A stretch of 64,000 nt of DNA from Flavobacterium sp. BFFFF2 (GTDB lineage: Bacteria; Bacteroidota; Bacteroidia; Flavobacteriales; Flavobacteriaceae). Of the stretch, positions 34,361 to 43,802 are shown in pieces. Each line of letters starts with the position of its first letter. The stretch's first letter is position 1. A program made the translations under genes and the position numbers. Below the pieces are notes generated by a model. That model was not told the origin of the DNA. It worked only from the letters and a program-made list of their open reading frames with translations, and ran no database searches. The DNA lies in NCBI GenBank assembly GCA_002256385.1, contig NKJD01000014.1, positions 17,794 to 81,793 of the forward strand, given 5' to 3'.

Positions 34361-37300
34361 ATGAAAACAAACAAACAACTCGTTCACCAATCATGGCAAA
34401 GGACCATGATGATTTGGTGCGGTTTATTGGGTATGATTTTTGGTTATGCTCAAACAACTTCTGTTAGTGTAACCACAGCAGGAACATCCACTTGGACATG
34501 TCCCCCTGGTGTAACCAGCATAAACATTGAATCATGGGGCGGCGGCGGCGGCGGTTGCGGAACATCAAATTCCGCTTCTAGATCGGCTGGCGGTGGTGCT
34601 GGTGGTGCTTATGTGAAAGATATCAACATTGCTGTGACCCCTGGGGCCACCTATACTGTAGTAGTAGGAGCTGCTGGAGCTGGTGGGGTGGGTAATCCTT
34701 CTACAGGTGCTCCTGGCGCAGGTGGTTTCACTTCATTTACAAGAAACTCCGATAGTGTAATTTTAGTTAAATCGGTTGGAGGTGCTGCAGGTGCTGCAGC
34801 AACTTCCACTACAGGAGGAGCTGGGGGAGTAGGTTCTACTAGTGGAAATGTTCTTTCGGGTGTTACCGGGTCTTTAAGCTATAAAGGAGGCGATGGCGGC
34901 ACTGGAATAAATGGCGTTCCTGGGACGGGAAGTTCTGGTACAGCTGGCACGGCTGCTGCTGGTGGCGGAGCAGGTGGAAGCAACGGAAATGGATCGGGTA
35001 GAACAGCTGGAACTGGAGGCGGCGCTGGTGCAACTGCATTAACAGCTGGGACGAGTGGAAGTGGAACTGCTGGATCTGCACCAGGTGGTGGCGGTGGTGG
35101 CGGTATATCTGCTGCTGCGTCTGCTAAAAATGGCGGTGCAGGCGGTGCTGGTAAAATCACCATATCGTATGCTACACCTGCCAATCCTACCTTAACCACT
35201 TCGGTTTCTACAATGAGTTTAGCTGCTGCCTCTGGAACAACTCCAAGTGCACAGACATTTACAGTGAGTGCTACATTATTAACAGATGTGGTCACTATTT
35301 CTACAGCGACAACTAATTACTTAGAAATTTCTAAAGATAATACCACTTTTTCAAACAGTGTGTCTATAACCAACCCATCTGATGGAACTTTAGGGAATAC
35401 GACCATCTATGTGCGTTTAAAATCTGGTTTAAGCTTGGTGAATGCCTCAGAAAATTTGACTGTAGCTTCAACCAATGCTACTTCAAAAACGGTTGCAGTG
35501 AGCTTTGTAGTTTATAAAAATTATTATTATGGGGGTTCAGGTGATATTTCCTCAGTTTCTAATTGGTGGACTAATACTAATGGAACAGGAAGCAATCCTA
35601 CCAATTTTACAGCAGATGGACAATTCTTTAACATCATAACCAATGCGGCTAGTTCAGGAACAGGCTGGGCAGTTGGTACAGGTTCAAAAATTATTTTAGG
35701 TGCCAGCAATGTGGGTCCAGTTACACTTACGATTTCAAATGGGGCTCCTATTACCGGCCCATTAGATGTATCAGCAGCTTCATCAGGTTCCAATGTAATT
35801 AGCATTCAACATGACATTTTACATTCAACTACATTAACCACATTTACAAACCCAACGTGGGGAACCATTGACCCAAGTACAATTATCGAATTTTCAGGTA
35901 CTACCAATGCAACCCTTGGAGGAACCAATAATTTATTCAACAAGACGGTTAAAACCATTCGTTTGGTAAATAATGCCGTTGGTAAAATGAACGGTGTTGC
36001 AAACAACATACCGACATTGACTACGGAATTAAACATTGGAGCTGGTTGCTCTTTTTATACAGGTCAAAACTCATTAAGTTTTATCAATATTGCAAGTGGA
36101 GGAACAGTGGCCGTAAATGGCACACTGTATACTGAGAAAACCACAGGTTACCTAAGTAATGATGCAACCGCTTCAGCTACTTCGGGGGCTATAAATTTTG
36201 TAGGCACAATTTCCATTAGTTTCGGAACCAATGGTATTGTTGAATATGGTCGTTTTTCGTCAACAACAGCGCAAACGATTACACCACGAACCGATTATCA
36301 AAACCTTACCATCGGTGGTTTGGATTCAGGAAAAACATTTACTGGGGTTACTACAATTGGTGGAAAGTTAAATATCAATTATTATACCGTATCGGGTAAT
36401 CGTGCTATCACTGCAACGGGTGCCATTACCGCTGCTGAATTGGTTTTCAATGCGCCTGCATTGCAAACAGTTTCAACCACTATTATGCCATTTTTGTCAA
36501 ATGTAACGGCACCTATTACATTTAAAAATGCCACTGGTGTTCAATTGGGTTCAGCAGATGCATTTCCAAATGGCTTAGCTTACAACTTAGCAGGTGGATT
36601 ATTGAAAACAGGTGCTACTGCTGGTTTTTCAGATGTTTTAGGTACATTAAATGTATCTGATAACTCAACCATTTCTTTTGGGACTGGCGACCACAGTTTA
36701 CAATTTGCTAGTTCATCAGCTGTTTCTTGGACTGCTGGAAAAACATTAACTGTTACGGGATGGACTGGTTCACTTGGTCAAAGTGGTACTGCTGGAAAAT
36801 TATTTTTCGGTTCATCAAATACAGGTTTAACTTCAGGTCAATTGGCTCAAATTAGCTTTTCAAATTTCCCAACCGCATCAGCTATTCAGTTAAGTACTGG
36901 TGAAGTGGTGCCGCAATGTGCCAATCCAACAAGTGGCGGTACAATTACTGGAACAACAACCATTTGTAATGGTCAAACGCCTTCAACTTTTGGAAGCAGC
37001 AGTCTTCCAAGTGGTCAAATTGGCAATGCTAGTTTGGAATACCAATGGCAAATGTCTTTGAATAATTCAACATTTTCAGATATTTCTGGTGCCAATGCTA
37101 CAACATACAGCCCAGGTTCATTGAGTGCAACTACTTATTACCTTCGTTTATCACGTGTTGGTTGCCAAGCAGATTGGTCTGGCGCAACGGCATCGAATAC
37201 GCTGACCATAACTGTAAATACGACATCAGCGCCTTCGGCTGCATCATCGCAGTCATTTTGTACGGGTGCTACAGTAGCCCAATTAGCTGCTACGGGTAGT

Positions 37301-39280
37301 TCTTTGGCATGGTATGCAGCAAGCACAGGTGGTTCAGCATTAGCAAGTACTGACATTTTAAGTTCAGGAAACTACTACGTTTCACAAACCCAAAATAGCT
37401 GTGAAAGTACACGAACAACAGTATCAGTTACTGTTAATTTTACGGCAGCTCCAGCTGCTTCTAGTCAATTATATTGTGTTGGTTCAACAGTTGCACAATT
37501 ATTAGCAACAGGTACGGCATTAAAATGGTATGCTGGCGCAAGTGATGCATCACCTCTTGCAAGTACTGCCGCTTTAAGTTCAGCGACTTATTATGTATCT
37601 CAAACATTGGATACCTGCGAAAGTACAAGAACAGCCGTTACTGTAACCATTCAAAATACAGGTGTCCCAACGGCATTTGAAAATTGGTTAGCACCTGCTT
37701 CTACAGTAGCACAATTAGTAGCAACTGGATCTTCATTGAAATGGTATACTTCAAACGTATCAAATAGCCCATTAGCTGGCATAACTGCTGTGTCTTCTGG
37801 TACCTATTATGTTTCACAAACTATCTTAGGGTGCGAAAGCAACAAGATTCCAGTTTCAGTTACAGTCTATTCTACGGGGGGTTTAGTGCCATCAATTTCT
37901 GCGGCTTTGTGCGGAACTACTTTGTCAACTATTTGGACTAGTATTCCATGTAGTTCAGTAGTTGGGGCCAACTTGTATCATTTTGAAATTTCAAATGGAT
38001 CACAAAAAGTAATTTACGAATCAACAAGTAATTCATTCCAGCTAACTTCTGTTTCTGGTGGGGTTAATTTTGGAACTACTTATTCTATTCGAGTTGCCGC
38101 TAGAGTAGGAGCCAATTGGTCAAACTTTGGATCAGCTTGTGCTATTACAACGCCAGCTTCTCCTGCACCAACTCAGATTAGTACTTCAAGTTGTGGCGTA
38201 ACTTTAGCCAATTTTGAAACAAATATTTATTGTGGCCAACCATTTGGTGCTACTGGATACCGTTTTCAAGTAAGCAACGGTGCGTATTCTGAAACAATTG
38301 ATCGACCAACCAACTCATTTAATTTTGGTCAATTAACAACCTTGCCAAGTTTTAGTACAACGTACAGCGTTCGTGTTGCAGTACAATACAACGGCGCTTA
38401 TGGCAGCTATGGAAATGCTTGTTTTGTGACTACGCCGTCGGCACCAGCGCCAACGCAATTACTTGCTTCGCAATGTGGAACGACTTTAAGTAGCATTTAC
38501 GGGGCCTTATATTGTGGTAAACCAATTGGTGCAGAAGGCTACCGTTTTGAAGTAACAAGCACAGGAGGCTCTACCACTGTAGATCGCAGCACGAACAACT
38601 TTAACTTGATGATGATTAGTGGGGGTGCTGCATACAGCACGACTTACTCCGTGAGAGTAGCTGTATTAGCCAGTGGGATTTATGGCGCTTTTGGCCCTAG
38701 TTGTAGCGTTACAACGCCTGCAGCTTCTTCTTCTTTATCAACCATGTTAAACTGCGGTGCGCAAGCAACCAACAAATGGACAGCACTTTACAGCTCACAG
38801 GTCCTTTATGCTACCCAGTATAAATATGAATTAACAAATGGTGGTCAACTTTTTGAAATTACAAATACACGTAATAATTTCCAATTTGGTTCTTTTGTAG
38901 GATGGACAACCAACACTGTTTATTCAGTGAAAGTAGCAGTGATGATTAACGGAACTTGGCAACCTTACGGAACGTCATGTTCTATAACAAGTCCAGCTTC
39001 ATTTGCTCGTCATAATAGTGAAACCGAAGCTATTTCATGGACGGTTAAGTGTTTCCCGAATCCAAGTGAGAACTATTTTAGCTTGAATGGTGCTGGATTC
39101 AATCAGGAACCAATTCATTTGCAAAGTTTTGATTTAACTGGAAAATGTATTGATGACCAAACGATAGATGCGGCTCAAGTGGAGAATGTAGCATTTGGCA
39201 GCTCTTGGAATTCTGGTATTTATGTAATATATATTACCCAAGGTGAAGAACAATCAGTTCAAAAACTGATCAAAAAGTAA
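34361..39280 (+). CDS. Giant repeat-containing T9SS surface protein (adhesin-like)
   Basis: The 1639-residue protein has a signal peptide ending near residue 30 (GYAQ) and a Gly-rich domain at about 48-270 (WGGGGGGCG, GGAGGAYVKD) like bacterial glycine-rich surface domains. About 385-560 is a module shared with the 29187 gene (SNWWTNTNGTGSNPTNFTADGQ). An Ig-like unit lies at about 850-950. Three tandem repeats of about 72 residues (TVAQLxATGSSLxWY ... YYVSQT..CES) follow, then four repeats of about 90 residues (CGTTL ... YSVRVAV ... CxVTTP), each with conserved Cys. The end is a T9SS sorting domain (CFPNPSENYFSLNG, QKLIKK). Likely roles are adhesion or polysaccharide binding. It carries its own operator. 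Confidence 0.85.
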   Translation: MKTNKQLVHQSWQRTMMIWCGLLGMIFGYAQTTSVSVTTAGTSTWTCPPGVTSINIESWGGGGGGCGTSNSASRSAGGGAGGAYVKDINIAVTPGATYTVVVGAAGAGGVGNPSTGAPGAGGFTSFTRNSDSVILVKSVGGAAGAAATSTTGGAGGVGSTSGNVLSGVTGSLSYKGGDGGTGINGVPGTGSSGTAGTAAAGGGAGGSNGNGSGRTAGTGGGAGATALTAGTSGSGTAGSAPGGGGGGGISAAASAKNGGAGGAGKITISYATPANPTLTTSVSTMSLAAASGTTPSAQTFTVSATLLTDVVTISTATTNYLEISKDNTTFSNSVSITNPSDGTLGNTTIYVRLKSGLSLVNASENLTVASTNATSKTVAVSFVVYKNYYYGGSGDISSVSNWWTNTNGTGSNPTNFTADGQFFNIITNAASSGTGWAVGTGSKIILGASNVGPVTLTISNGAPITGPLDVSAASSGSNVISIQHDILHSTTLTTFTNPTWGTIDPSTIIEFSGTTNATLGGTNNLFNKTVKTIRLVNNAVGKMNGVANNIPTLTTELNIGAGCSFYTGQNSLSFINIASGGTVAVNGTLYTEKTTGYLSNDATASATSGAINFVGTISISFGTNGIVEYGRFSSTTAQTITPRTDYQNLTIGGLDSGKTFTGVTTIGGKLNINYYTVSGNRAITATGAITAAELVFNAPALQTVSTTIMPFLSNVTAPITFKNATGVQLGSADAFPNGLAYNLAGGLLKTGATAGFSDVLGTLNVSDNSTISFGTGDHSLQFASSSAVSWTAGKTLTVTGWTGSLGQSGTAGKLFFGSSNTGLTSGQLAQISFSNFPTASAIQLSTGEVVPQCANPTSGGTITGTTTICNGQTPSTFGSSSLPSGQIGNASLEYQWQMSLNNSTFSDISGANATTYSPGSLSATTYYLRLSRVGCQADWSGATASNTLTITVNTTSAPSAASSQSFCTGATVAQLAATGSSLAWYAASTGGSALASTDILSSGNYYVSQTQNSCESTRTTVSVTVNFTAAPAASSQLYCVGSTVAQLLATGTALKWYAGASDASPLASTAALSSATYYVSQTLDTCESTRTAVTVTIQNTGVPTAFENWLAPASTVAQLVATGSSLKWYTSNVSNSPLAGITAVSSGTYYVSQTILGCESNKIPVSVTVYSTGGLVPSISAALCGTTLSTIWTSIPCSSVVGANLYHFEISNGSQKVIYESTSNSFQLTSVSGGVNFGTTYSIRVAARVGANWSNFGSACAITTPASPAPTQISTSSCGVTLANFETNIYCGQPFGATGYRFQVSNGAYSETIDRPTNSFNFGQLTTLPSFSTTYSVRVAVQYNGAYGSYGNACFVTTPSAPAPTQLLASQCGTTLSSIYGALYCGKPIGAEGYRFEVTSTGGSTTVDRSTNNFNLMMISGGAAYSTTYSVRVAVLASGIYGAFGPSCSVTTPAASSSLSTMLNCGAQATNKWTALYSSQVLYATQYKYELTNGGQLFEITNTRNNFQFGSFVGWTTNTVYSVKVAVMINGTWQPYGTSCSITSPASFARHNSETEAISWTVKCFPNPSENYFSLNGAGFNQEPIHLQSFDLTGKCIDDQTIDAAQVENVAFGSSWNSGIYVIYITQGEEQSVQKLIKK
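37219..39003 (+). repeat. Coding tandem repeats: 3 x about 72 aa then 4 x about 90 aa
   Basis: In-frame repeats within the 1639-residue protein. The first type starts near 37219, 37440 and 37660; the second near 37890, 38170, 38455 and 38741. Nucleotide identity between copies is moderate, so they are not very recent duplications. Confidence 0.75.
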
Positions 39281-39527
39281 TAACCTTTATTACCAAATTA
39301 GTGAAACAGGCCGTTCAATTTGAATGGCCTGTTTTTTTTGGTGATTTGTAGTAAGACGAAGTCAAAAGGATCATTGTCAATAACATACTTTCGATTTAGT
39401 CCGACTTGATCTACAATAGATATTATAGCAAAAAAAACTTCAATTTGTAAGGAATTCCACTTTTGCGATTCTAATAATTTTTTCTATATTTTTAAAATAA
39501 ATTCCTTTTTTTATAAACTAAAAAATA
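39281..39527. other. Intergenic region before kdgK
   Basis: No ORF is seen. It contains the terminator of the preceding gene (39304-39340), then AT-rich sequence leading into the promoter and operator 3. Confidence 0.5.
39304..39340 (+). terminator. Intrinsic terminator after the 1639-residue protein gene
   Basis: The stem AAACAGGCCgTTCAA / TTGAAtGGCCTGTTT is followed by eight T. It isolates the T9SS gene from the kdgK operon. Confidence 0.9.
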
Positions 39528-39535
39528 TATATTTG
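39528..39535 (+). promoter_or_regulatory. Candidate -7 promoter element of the glucuronate operon
   Basis: TATATTTG (TAnnTTTG), followed 4 bp later by the operator palindrome. Confidence 0.65.
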
Positions 39536-39540
39536 TCTAC

Positions 39541-39554
39541 CGTGTACGCACACG
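39541..39554. promoter_or_regulatory. Operator 3, palindrome CGTGTACGCACACG
   Basis: Identical to operator 2 over 14 bp and overlapping the expected transcription start of the kdgK operon, 41 bp before the kdgK ATG. Confidence 0.8.
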
Positions 39555-39595
39555 ATTGAATTGTTTAATTTTTCTATTTAAAAGTAAATTTCATT

Positions 39596-40621
39596 ATGAG
39601 TCATAAAGTCGTTACGTTAGGAGAAATCATGTTAAGATTATCCACACCTGGTTTTGAGAGATTTGTTCAAGCTCAACAATTTGATGTAACTTATGGAGGT
39701 GGAGAAGCAAATGTGGCCGTTGCTTTAAGTAATTATGGGCTTCAGGGTACTTTTGTAACCAAAGTTCCATCTAACCCCATAGGTCAAGCAGCCATTAACC
39801 ACCTTAGAAGATTTGGGGTTGATACCCAATTTATTGCAAGAGGAGGGAGCCGTTTAGGTATTTACTTTTTAGAAACTGGTGCTTCCATGCGTGCCTCGCA
39901 GGTTGTCTATGACCGTGAAGGTGCGTCAATTGCGCAAGTGACGGCAGATGAATTTGATTTTGATCAAATTTTTGAAAATGCAAGTTGGTTCCATACAACC
40001 GGAATCACTCCTGCCTTAAGTGATGAAGCTGCTGCGCTTACTTTACAAGCATTAAAAGAAGCTAAGTCTAGAGGGATTACCACAAGTATCGATTTGAATT
40101 ATAGAAAAAAATTATGGTCAAAAGAAAAGGCCCAAAAAGTAATGACCGAATTGTGCCAATATGTGGATGTATGCATTGGAAATGAAGAAGATGCGGAAAC
40201 TACATTAGGGTTCAAAGCAGACGGAACAGATGTCACGAAAGGCGAGCTTCACCTTGAGGGGTACCGAAATGTTTTTGAACAAATGAAAGAAAAATTCGGA
40301 TTCAAAGTGATTGCTTCTTCATTGCGTGAAAGCCACAGTGCCAGCGACAATGGTTGGAGTGCTTTGGTGTATGACGGAACCGAATTTTACCACACCAAAT
40401 CCTATCAAGTTCGTATCGTTGACCGTGTTGGTAGCGGTGATTCATTTGCAAGTGGGCTCATCTATGGTTTGGTAACAGGTATGCCCATGCCAGAAGCAGC
40501 CGAATTTGGCGTAGCAGCAAGTGCATTAAAACATACCATTCCTGGTGATTTTAACCATGCAACCCTCAGTGAAATCAAAGATTTAATGAAAGGCGACGGC
40601 AGCGGCCGCGTGCAACGATAA
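39596..40621 (+). CDS. kdgK: 2-dehydro-3-deoxygluconokinase
   Basis: This kinase phosphorylates 2-keto-3-deoxygluconate (KDG) to KDPG. The 341-residue PfkB/ribokinase-fold protein has LGEIMLRLSTPGFERF, the substrate-site YGGGEANVAVALSNYG, DLNYRKKLWS and the C-terminal anion-hole/catalytic motif DRVGSGDSFASGL with its Asp. It is the first gene behind operator 3 and is followed by YhcH, Eda, UxuB-like, UxuA and UxaC, so its substrate here is KDG from glucuronate. Confidence 0.94.
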   Translation: MSHKVVTLGEIMLRLSTPGFERFVQAQQFDVTYGGGEANVAVALSNYGLQGTFVTKVPSNPIGQAAINHLRRFGVDTQFIARGGSRLGIYFLETGASMRASQVVYDREGASIAQVTADEFDFDQIFENASWFHTTGITPALSDEAAALTLQALKEAKSRGITTSIDLNYRKKLWSKEKAQKVMTELCQYVDVCIGNEEDAETTLGFKADGTDVTKGELHLEGYRNVFEQMKEKFGFKVIASSLRESHSASDNGWSALVYDGTEFYHTKSYQVRIVDRVGSGDSFASGLIYGLVTGMPMPEAAEFGVAASALKHTIPGDFNHATLSEIKDLMKGDGSGRVQR

Positions 40622-40632
40622 TTCATTTTTAT

Positions 40633-41085
40633 ATGATAATAGATCATTTAGTTGAACTGAAAAAATATGACAACATGTTGCCTAAAATGGATGAAATCAT
40701 TCATTTTTTATCGCAACATGATTGGACAAATATAGCTGATGGTACACTTGATGCGCCTGAGGGAATGAAAGCTTTTGTTCAAACCTTGGAGGCGAAGACA
40801 GAAGAACAAAGCCTTGAAAAATTTGAGTGTCACGATCAATTTATTGATTTGCAATACCTTATTTCTGGTGTAGAAACATTTGCTTGGAAATCAAGAAAAA
40901 ACTGTGTAGTACCGAAAGGGGATTATAACATGGAAAAAGATGTTCGGTATTTTTCAGACGAACCAGACATCCATTTTTTGTTGCAACCGGGGCATTTTGC
41001 CATTTTTTACCCATCAGACGTGCATGCGCCAGCCATTGGAACAGGTACTTTGAAAAAACTCATTATTAAAATTCCAGTTATTTAA
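40633..41085 (+). CDS. YhcH/YjgK/YiaL family protein
   Basis: This 150-residue cupin-like protein belongs to the family (DUF386) often found in sialic-acid and uronate gene clusters and proposed to act on or bind sugar acids or anomers. Visible motifs are CHDQFIDLQYLISGVETF (metal-site His plus family core), FSDEPDIHFLLQPGHFAIFYPSDVHAP (second cupin half with His) and LKKLIIKIPV at the C-terminus. It lies 11 bp after kdgK and 12 bp before eda, so it is co-transcribed. Confidence 0.88.
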   Translation: MIIDHLVELKKYDNMLPKMDEIIHFLSQHDWTNIADGTLDAPEGMKAFVQTLEAKTEEQSLEKFECHDQFIDLQYLISGVETFAWKSRKNCVVPKGDYNMEKDVRYFSDEPDIHFLLQPGHFAIFYPSDVHAPAIGTGTLKKLIIKIPVI

Positions 41086-41097
41086 TTTCCGACGCAT

Positions 41098-41763
41098 ATG
41101 TCAGCTCAAAATACTTTACAGATTATATTAAAACAAGGGGTATTGCCTCTATTTTATCATCCAGACATTGAAGTGTGCATGGGGGTTTTAGACGCCTTGT
41201 ATGCCGCCGGCATTCGGGCGGTGGAGTTTACCCACCGAGGCGATGCAGCAGAAACAAATTTTATTGCCATCAAAGCAAGTATACCAACTCGGTATCCAGA
41301 TTTAAATATCGGAATTGGCACTTTAAAAAACAGGGCGCAAGCACAAAAATATCATGAGTTAGGGGCTGATTTTTTAGTAAGTCCAGGTTTGGTTCCATCC
41401 ATTGCTCAATACGCGTCTGAGCACAATATGCTTTATACACCTGGATGTATGACACCGACTGAAATTATTCAAGCGGAAACCTTAGGAATCACTTTCGTAA
41501 AATTATTTCCAGGCAATTTACTAGGGCCGGAATTTGTAAGTGCCATTAAAGAATTGTTTAAAGGCATGTATTTTATGCCGACAGGCGGCGTAGACGCCAC
41601 AGATGAAAGTATTGGTTCTTGGTTTAAAGCAGGCGTTTCAGTGGTTGGCATGGGCAGTAAATTAATTAGTAAGTCAAGATTAGACCAACGAGATTATTCA
41701 TCAATTGAGCAATCGACTCGTCAGGTGATACAATGGGTGCAATCACATCAAGCCAACCGTTAA
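41098..41763 (+). CDS. eda: 2-dehydro-3-deoxyphosphogluconate (KDPG) aldolase
   Basis: This enzyme cleaves KDPG to pyruvate and glyceraldehyde-3-phosphate, the last step of uronate breakdown. The 221-residue TIM-barrel class I aldolase has the catalytic Glu in AVEFTHRGD, GIGTLKN, VSPGLVPSIAQYA, YTPGCMTPTEI, the Schiff-base Lys in VKLFPGNLLGPEF and the phosphate site MPTGGVD. The usual active-site Arg lies in the RGD segment. Its end overlaps the long form of the next ORF, but not the start I prefer for it. Confidence 0.94.
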   Translation: MSAQNTLQIILKQGVLPLFYHPDIEVCMGVLDALYAAGIRAVEFTHRGDAAETNFIAIKASIPTRYPDLNIGIGTLKNRAQAQKYHELGADFLVSPGLVPSIAQYASEHNMLYTPGCMTPTEIIQAETLGITFVKLFPGNLLGPEFVSAIKELFKGMYFMPTGGVDATDESIGSWFKAGVSVVGMGSKLISKSRLDQRDYSSIEQSTRQVIQWVQSHQANR

Positions 41764-41774
41764 TAGCTAAAAAC

Positions 41775-42587
41775 ATGATGGATTTATTCAATGTAACAGA
41801 CAGAGTAGTCATAATTACCGGAGGCACGGGCGTTTTGGGTAAACAAATGGCCCATACCTTGGTTTCCTGTGGTGCGCATGTGGTGCTGTTAGGGCGAAAT
41901 CTGGAAGACACAAAAGCGGTAGCTTCAACTATTACGGAAGGTCCGGGTACCGCTACTGGGATGTCTGCTAATGTGTTGGACGTTGATTCTCTGCAATTAG
42001 TCAAAGAACAAGTGTTGGCACGTTGGGGCAAAGTGGATGTCCTCATTAATGCGGCTGGGGGCAATATGCCTGGCGCAACAGTGGGTGAAGCACAACACTT
42101 TAAAGATGTATCAACCGATGACCTTCGAAAAGTAATTGATTTAAATATCATGGGTACGGTGTTACCTAGTCAAGCTTTTGCTGATGTTTTTGAAAATCAA
42201 AAACACGGTGTCATCATCAATATTTCGTCGGCTGCGGCGCAAAGACCACTCAGTAGGGTAGTAGGCTATGCGCTTTCAAAAGCCGCCATTGAAAATTTCA
42301 CTTTATGGTTAGCTGTTGAAATGGCGCATAAATATGGCGAAGGCATTCGGGTAAATGCCATTTCACCAGGCTTTTTTATTGGCGAACAAAACCGGGCATT
42401 GTTAACACAACCTGACGGTTCTTTAACGGCCCGCGGCCAAAAAATCATGGACATGACGCCCATGAATCGTTTTGGTTTACCTCAAGATTTATCAGGGGCT
42501 TTGTTGTATTTATGCAGCGATGCCTCTCAATTTGTAACTGGCACAATCCTCCGAGTAGATGGTGGGTTTGGTGCCTCAAGCATTTAA
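41775..42587 (+). CDS. uxuB: SDR-family D-mannonate oxidoreductase (UxuB-type fructuronate reductase)
   Basis: This enzyme reduces D-fructuronate to D-mannonate using NAD(P)H. I start at 41775 (MMDLFNVTDRVVIITGG) because the longer frame lies in eda. The roughly 270-residue short-chain dehydrogenase has the Rossmann TGGTGVLGKQM, NAAGGNMPG, the catalytic Ser in INISSAAAQRPLSRVVGYALSKAAI with YxxxK, and GFFIGEQNRALL. It is unrelated to the classical long-chain UxuB but is the form used in many Bacteroidota. Position between eda and uxuA supports the role; the symbol is by pathway role rather than homology to E. coli UxuB. Confidence 0.85.
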   Translation: MMDLFNVTDRVVIITGGTGVLGKQMAHTLVSCGAHVVLLGRNLEDTKAVASTITEGPGTATGMSANVLDVDSLQLVKEQVLARWGKVDVLINAAGGNMPGATVGEAQHFKDVSTDDLRKVIDLNIMGTVLPSQAFADVFENQKHGVIINISSAAAQRPLSRVVGYALSKAAIENFTLWLAVEMAHKYGEGIRVNAISPGFFIGEQNRALLTQPDGSLTARGQKIMDMTPMNRFGLPQDLSGALLYLCSDASQFVTGTILRVDGGFGASSI

Positions 42588-42590
42588 AAT

Positions 42591-43802
42591 ATGGAACAAA
42601 CATGGCGTTGGTTTGGCCCTCAAGATCCTGTTTCATTGGCTGATGTACGTCAGGCTGGTGCAACGGGTGTGGTTTCGGCCTTACATCAAATTCCAAACGG
42701 AACTGTGTGGGAAATTGATGATATTCAGCAGCGTAAAAATACTATTGAATATGTAGATGGAAATACCAGCAACAAAAAGACAGGATTGGTTTGGTCGGTT
42801 GTTGAAAGCATCCCAGTTCATGAAGACATTAAAAAGAGGACTGGTAATTACAAACTTTATATAGAGAATTACAAAAAAAGCATTGCCCATTTGGCCGCCT
42901 GTGGCATTCATACGGTTTGTTATAATTTCATGCCGGTACTTGATTGGTCCAGAACTGATCTTGCTTATGAATTGCCCGACGGCTCAAAGGCCCTGCGTTT
43001 TGATATGAACCAATACCGAGCCTTTGATTTATTTATTTTAAAAAGACCGGCAGCTTTAGATACATATACAGCCGAACAAATTGAATCGGCCAAAAAATGT
43101 TTTGAATCGCTTTCGGCTGCAGATAAACTACAATTGCAACACAATATTTTGGCTGGCTTACCAGGATCAGAGGAAAGTTACAGCTTAGAAGCATTTTTGG
43201 CGGTTTTAGACGAGTACAAATTCATTGATCATGCGCAGTTGCAAGCCAATTTATTTGATTTTTTACGTGAAATTATACCCGTGGCAACGCAACATGGGGT
43301 TAAAATGGCCATTCATCCAGATGATCCGCCATTTCCGATTTTCGGACTTCCTCGCGTGGTAAGTACGGCGGCAGATTTACACGACTTATTTCATGCAGTT
43401 CCATCGATACATAATGGACTCACCTTTTGTACTGGATCGTTTGGCGTTCGCGCCGATAATGATTTGGTTCAAATGGTGGAAACCTTTGGCGACCGCATTC
43501 ATTTTATCCATTTGCGAAGCACCTTACGCGATGCGGAAGGAAACTTTTTTGAAGCAGACCATTTAGCGGGTGATGTTGATATGTATGGCGTCATTAAAGC
43601 CATTCACAAAGAAGAAATAACATCGTTAAGAAACATTCCTATGAGGCCCGATCACGGCCATCAGATGCTTGATGATTTAAATAAAAAAACAAATCCTGGT
43701 TATTCAGCCATCGGCCGTTTGCGCGGCTTGGCTGAATTGCGTGGATTGGAATTAGGAATAAAAAGAAGTTTCACCGAAACATTGAATTATGCCAAATCGT
43801 AG
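42591..43802 (+). CDS. uxuA: Mannonate dehydratase
   Basis: This enzyme dehydrates D-mannonate to KDG. The 403-residue TIM-barrel, metal-dependent protein starts [26 protein letters not shown] and has [14 protein letters not shown], metal-ligand segments [16 protein letters not shown] and [12 protein letters not shown], then FIHLRST and [13 protein letters not shown]. All residues expected for UxuA appear intact. It begins 3 bp after the SDR gene and overlaps uxaC by 14 bp. Confidence 0.96.
   Translation: MEQTWRWFGPQDPVSLADVRQAGATGVVSALHQIPNGTVWEIDDIQQRKNTIEYVDGNTSNKKTGLVWSVVESIPVHEDIKKRTGNYKLYIENYKKSIAHLAACGIHTVCYNFMPVLDWSRTDLAYELPDGSKALRFDMNQYRAFDLFILKRPAALDTYTAEQIESAKKCFESLSAADKLQLQHNILAGLPGSEESYSLEAFLAVLDEYKFIDHAQLQANLFDFLREIIPVATQHGVKMAIHPDDPPFPIFGLPRVVSTAADLHDLFHAVPSIHNGLTFCTGSFGVRADNDLVQMVETFGDRIHFIHLRSTLRDAEGNFFEADHLAGDVDMYGVIKAIHKEEITSLRNIPMRPDHGHQMLDDLNKKTNPGYSAIGRLRGLAELRGLELGIKRSFTETLNYAKS

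Noticed and set aside
34879-35295. Proline-rich 138-residue minus ORF
   Set aside because: It is the complement of the glycine-rich domain of the T9SS protein; Gly codons GGN read as Pro codons on the other strand.
41733-41774. Longer start for the SDR oxidoreductase
   Set aside because: It lies in the end of eda, and the Rossmann-fold protein starts naturally at 41775 or 41778.
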